From contig JAPSGP010000243.1 in NCBI GenBank assembly GCA_031177445.1, positions 1-5,305 of the forward strand: 5,305 nucleotides of DNA, given 5' to 3'. Source of the stretch: Acidimicrobiia bacterium (GTDB lineage Bacteria > Actinomycetota > Acidimicrobiia > IMCC26256 > JACDBD01). The position numbers and the translations under genes are program-made. Below are positions 4,909 to 5,305 of this stretch, piece by piece. How positions within the stretch are numbered: the stretch's first letter is position 1; every line of letters begins with the position of its first letter. The notes under the pieces are model-generated. The model was given only the letters and a program-made list of their open reading frames with translations. It had not been told where the DNA came from and did not search any database.

Positions 4909-5305
4909 CTATCCGTTGATTCCGTACTCGGACTTCCACCACCGGGCGCGGCGGACCTCGTCGGGGTCGGCGCGCATGGCCGGGTCCTGGCCGAGGTCCT
5001 CGGGCGTCGGGCCGATCCGGTCGGCGATCGGGCGCAGCGCAGCGACGTCGAAGCCGTAGCAGCGCCCCGCGGTCTCGCCGAGCAGCTGGGCGGTGTCGTC
5101 GACCGGCAGCCCACCGAAGTCGCTGCGAAGGCGCTCGACCGTGTGCGGCCACGTGCCCTCGGGGTGGGGGTAATCGGTTCCCCACATCATCACGTCACAA
5201 CCGATCACATAGCGGCGACGCAGCTCCTCCTTCGACATCGTCGAGGCGCCGATGAACAAGTTCGTGCCGAAGTAGTCGGACGGCAACCGCGAGATCTTGC
5301 CCTCG
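4909..5305 (-). CDS. Amidohydrolase-2 family metal-dependent hydrolase, C-terminal part
   Basis: The last 131 or so residues of a TIM-barrel amidohydrolase (amidohydrolase-2 family, Pfam Amidohydro_2). The start lies beyond the window; the frame is open to the edge, reading EGKISRLPSDYFGTNLFIGA there. The key motif is MMWGTDYPHPEGTWP. Its Asp (codon 5173-5175) is the conserved metal-binding or catalytic aspartate at the end of the last barrel strands. QLLGETAGRCYGFD matches the closing helix that ends most members. Family members act as hydrolases, lactonases or non-oxidative decarboxylases, and many sit in aromatic or terpenoid catabolic clusters. The substrate cannot be read from this fragment. 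The visible part looks intact, and the TAG at 4911-4909 gives a normal C-terminus. The TTG at 5286 is not a credible start because it lies inside a conserved segment. Confidence 0.88.
   Translation of the reverse strand, partial: EGKISRLPSDYFGTNLFIGASTMSKEELRRRYVIGCDVMMWGTDYPHPEGTWPHTVERLRSDFGGLPVDDTAQLLGETAGRCYGFDVAALRPIADRIGPTPEDLGQDPAMRADPDEVRRARWWKSEYGING

Noticed and set aside
3927..4919. 330-residue plus-strand open frame spanning the monooxygenase end and the DUF2231 gene
   Set aside because: It covers two convincing genes, one of them antisense, and its translation shows no family features.
4797..5114. N-terminal extension of the DUF2231 frame
   Set aside because: The extra 106 codons overlap the amidohydrolase in a different frame, are Ser, Arg and Thr-rich, and precede an ATG with a good ribosome site at 4796.

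Overview
The window is a high-GC stretch with strongly GC-biased third codon positions, GTG starts and short intergenic gaps. Its families are an HxlR regulator with a sterol-carrier-like tail, a DHA2 exporter, a Baeyer-Villiger monooxygenase, a DUF2231 membrane protein and an amidohydrolase-2 enzyme. Together these suggest a soil or aquatic actinomycete (Actinomycetota, possibly Acidimicrobiia or Mycobacteriales). That placement is inference; no ribosomal or other taxonomic marker is present.

Layout. Bases 1-141 follow the regulator's stop codon and hold a stem-loop plus a coding-like minus-strand frame running off the edge. An HxlR-type regulator lies on the minus strand (142-801). It is separated by a 135-bp AT-richer divergent promoter region from a 14-helix MFS exporter on the plus strand (937-2430). 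A strong hairpin follows the exporter stop. Next comes a complete class I (type I) Baeyer-Villiger monooxygenase (2506-4155), whose ribosome-binding site and GTG start codons sit inside a perfect 8-bp inverted repeat. Converging on it from the other side are a DUF2231 four-helix membrane protein (4209-4796, minus) and, upstream of that, the C-terminal part of an amidohydrolase-2 family enzyme (4909-5305, minus, cut by the window edge).

How the parts may work together (inference). The regulator joins a winged helix to a lipid-binding-like domain and faces the exporter promoter, where a short palindrome overlaps the predicted -10 box. The simplest reading is a small response module for a lipophilic compound: the regulator senses it, the exporter removes it, and the monooxygenase oxidises a ketone to an ester or lactone. 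The amidohydrolase may belong to the same catabolic neighbourhood but is on the opposite strand and incomplete here. All five genes belong to known families. I see no CRISPR array, mobile element, tRNA or rRNA, and no clearly new system. The most interesting signals are regulatory: the predicted leaderless regulator transcript, the promoter palindrome, and the two hairpins around the exporter-monooxygenase junction.
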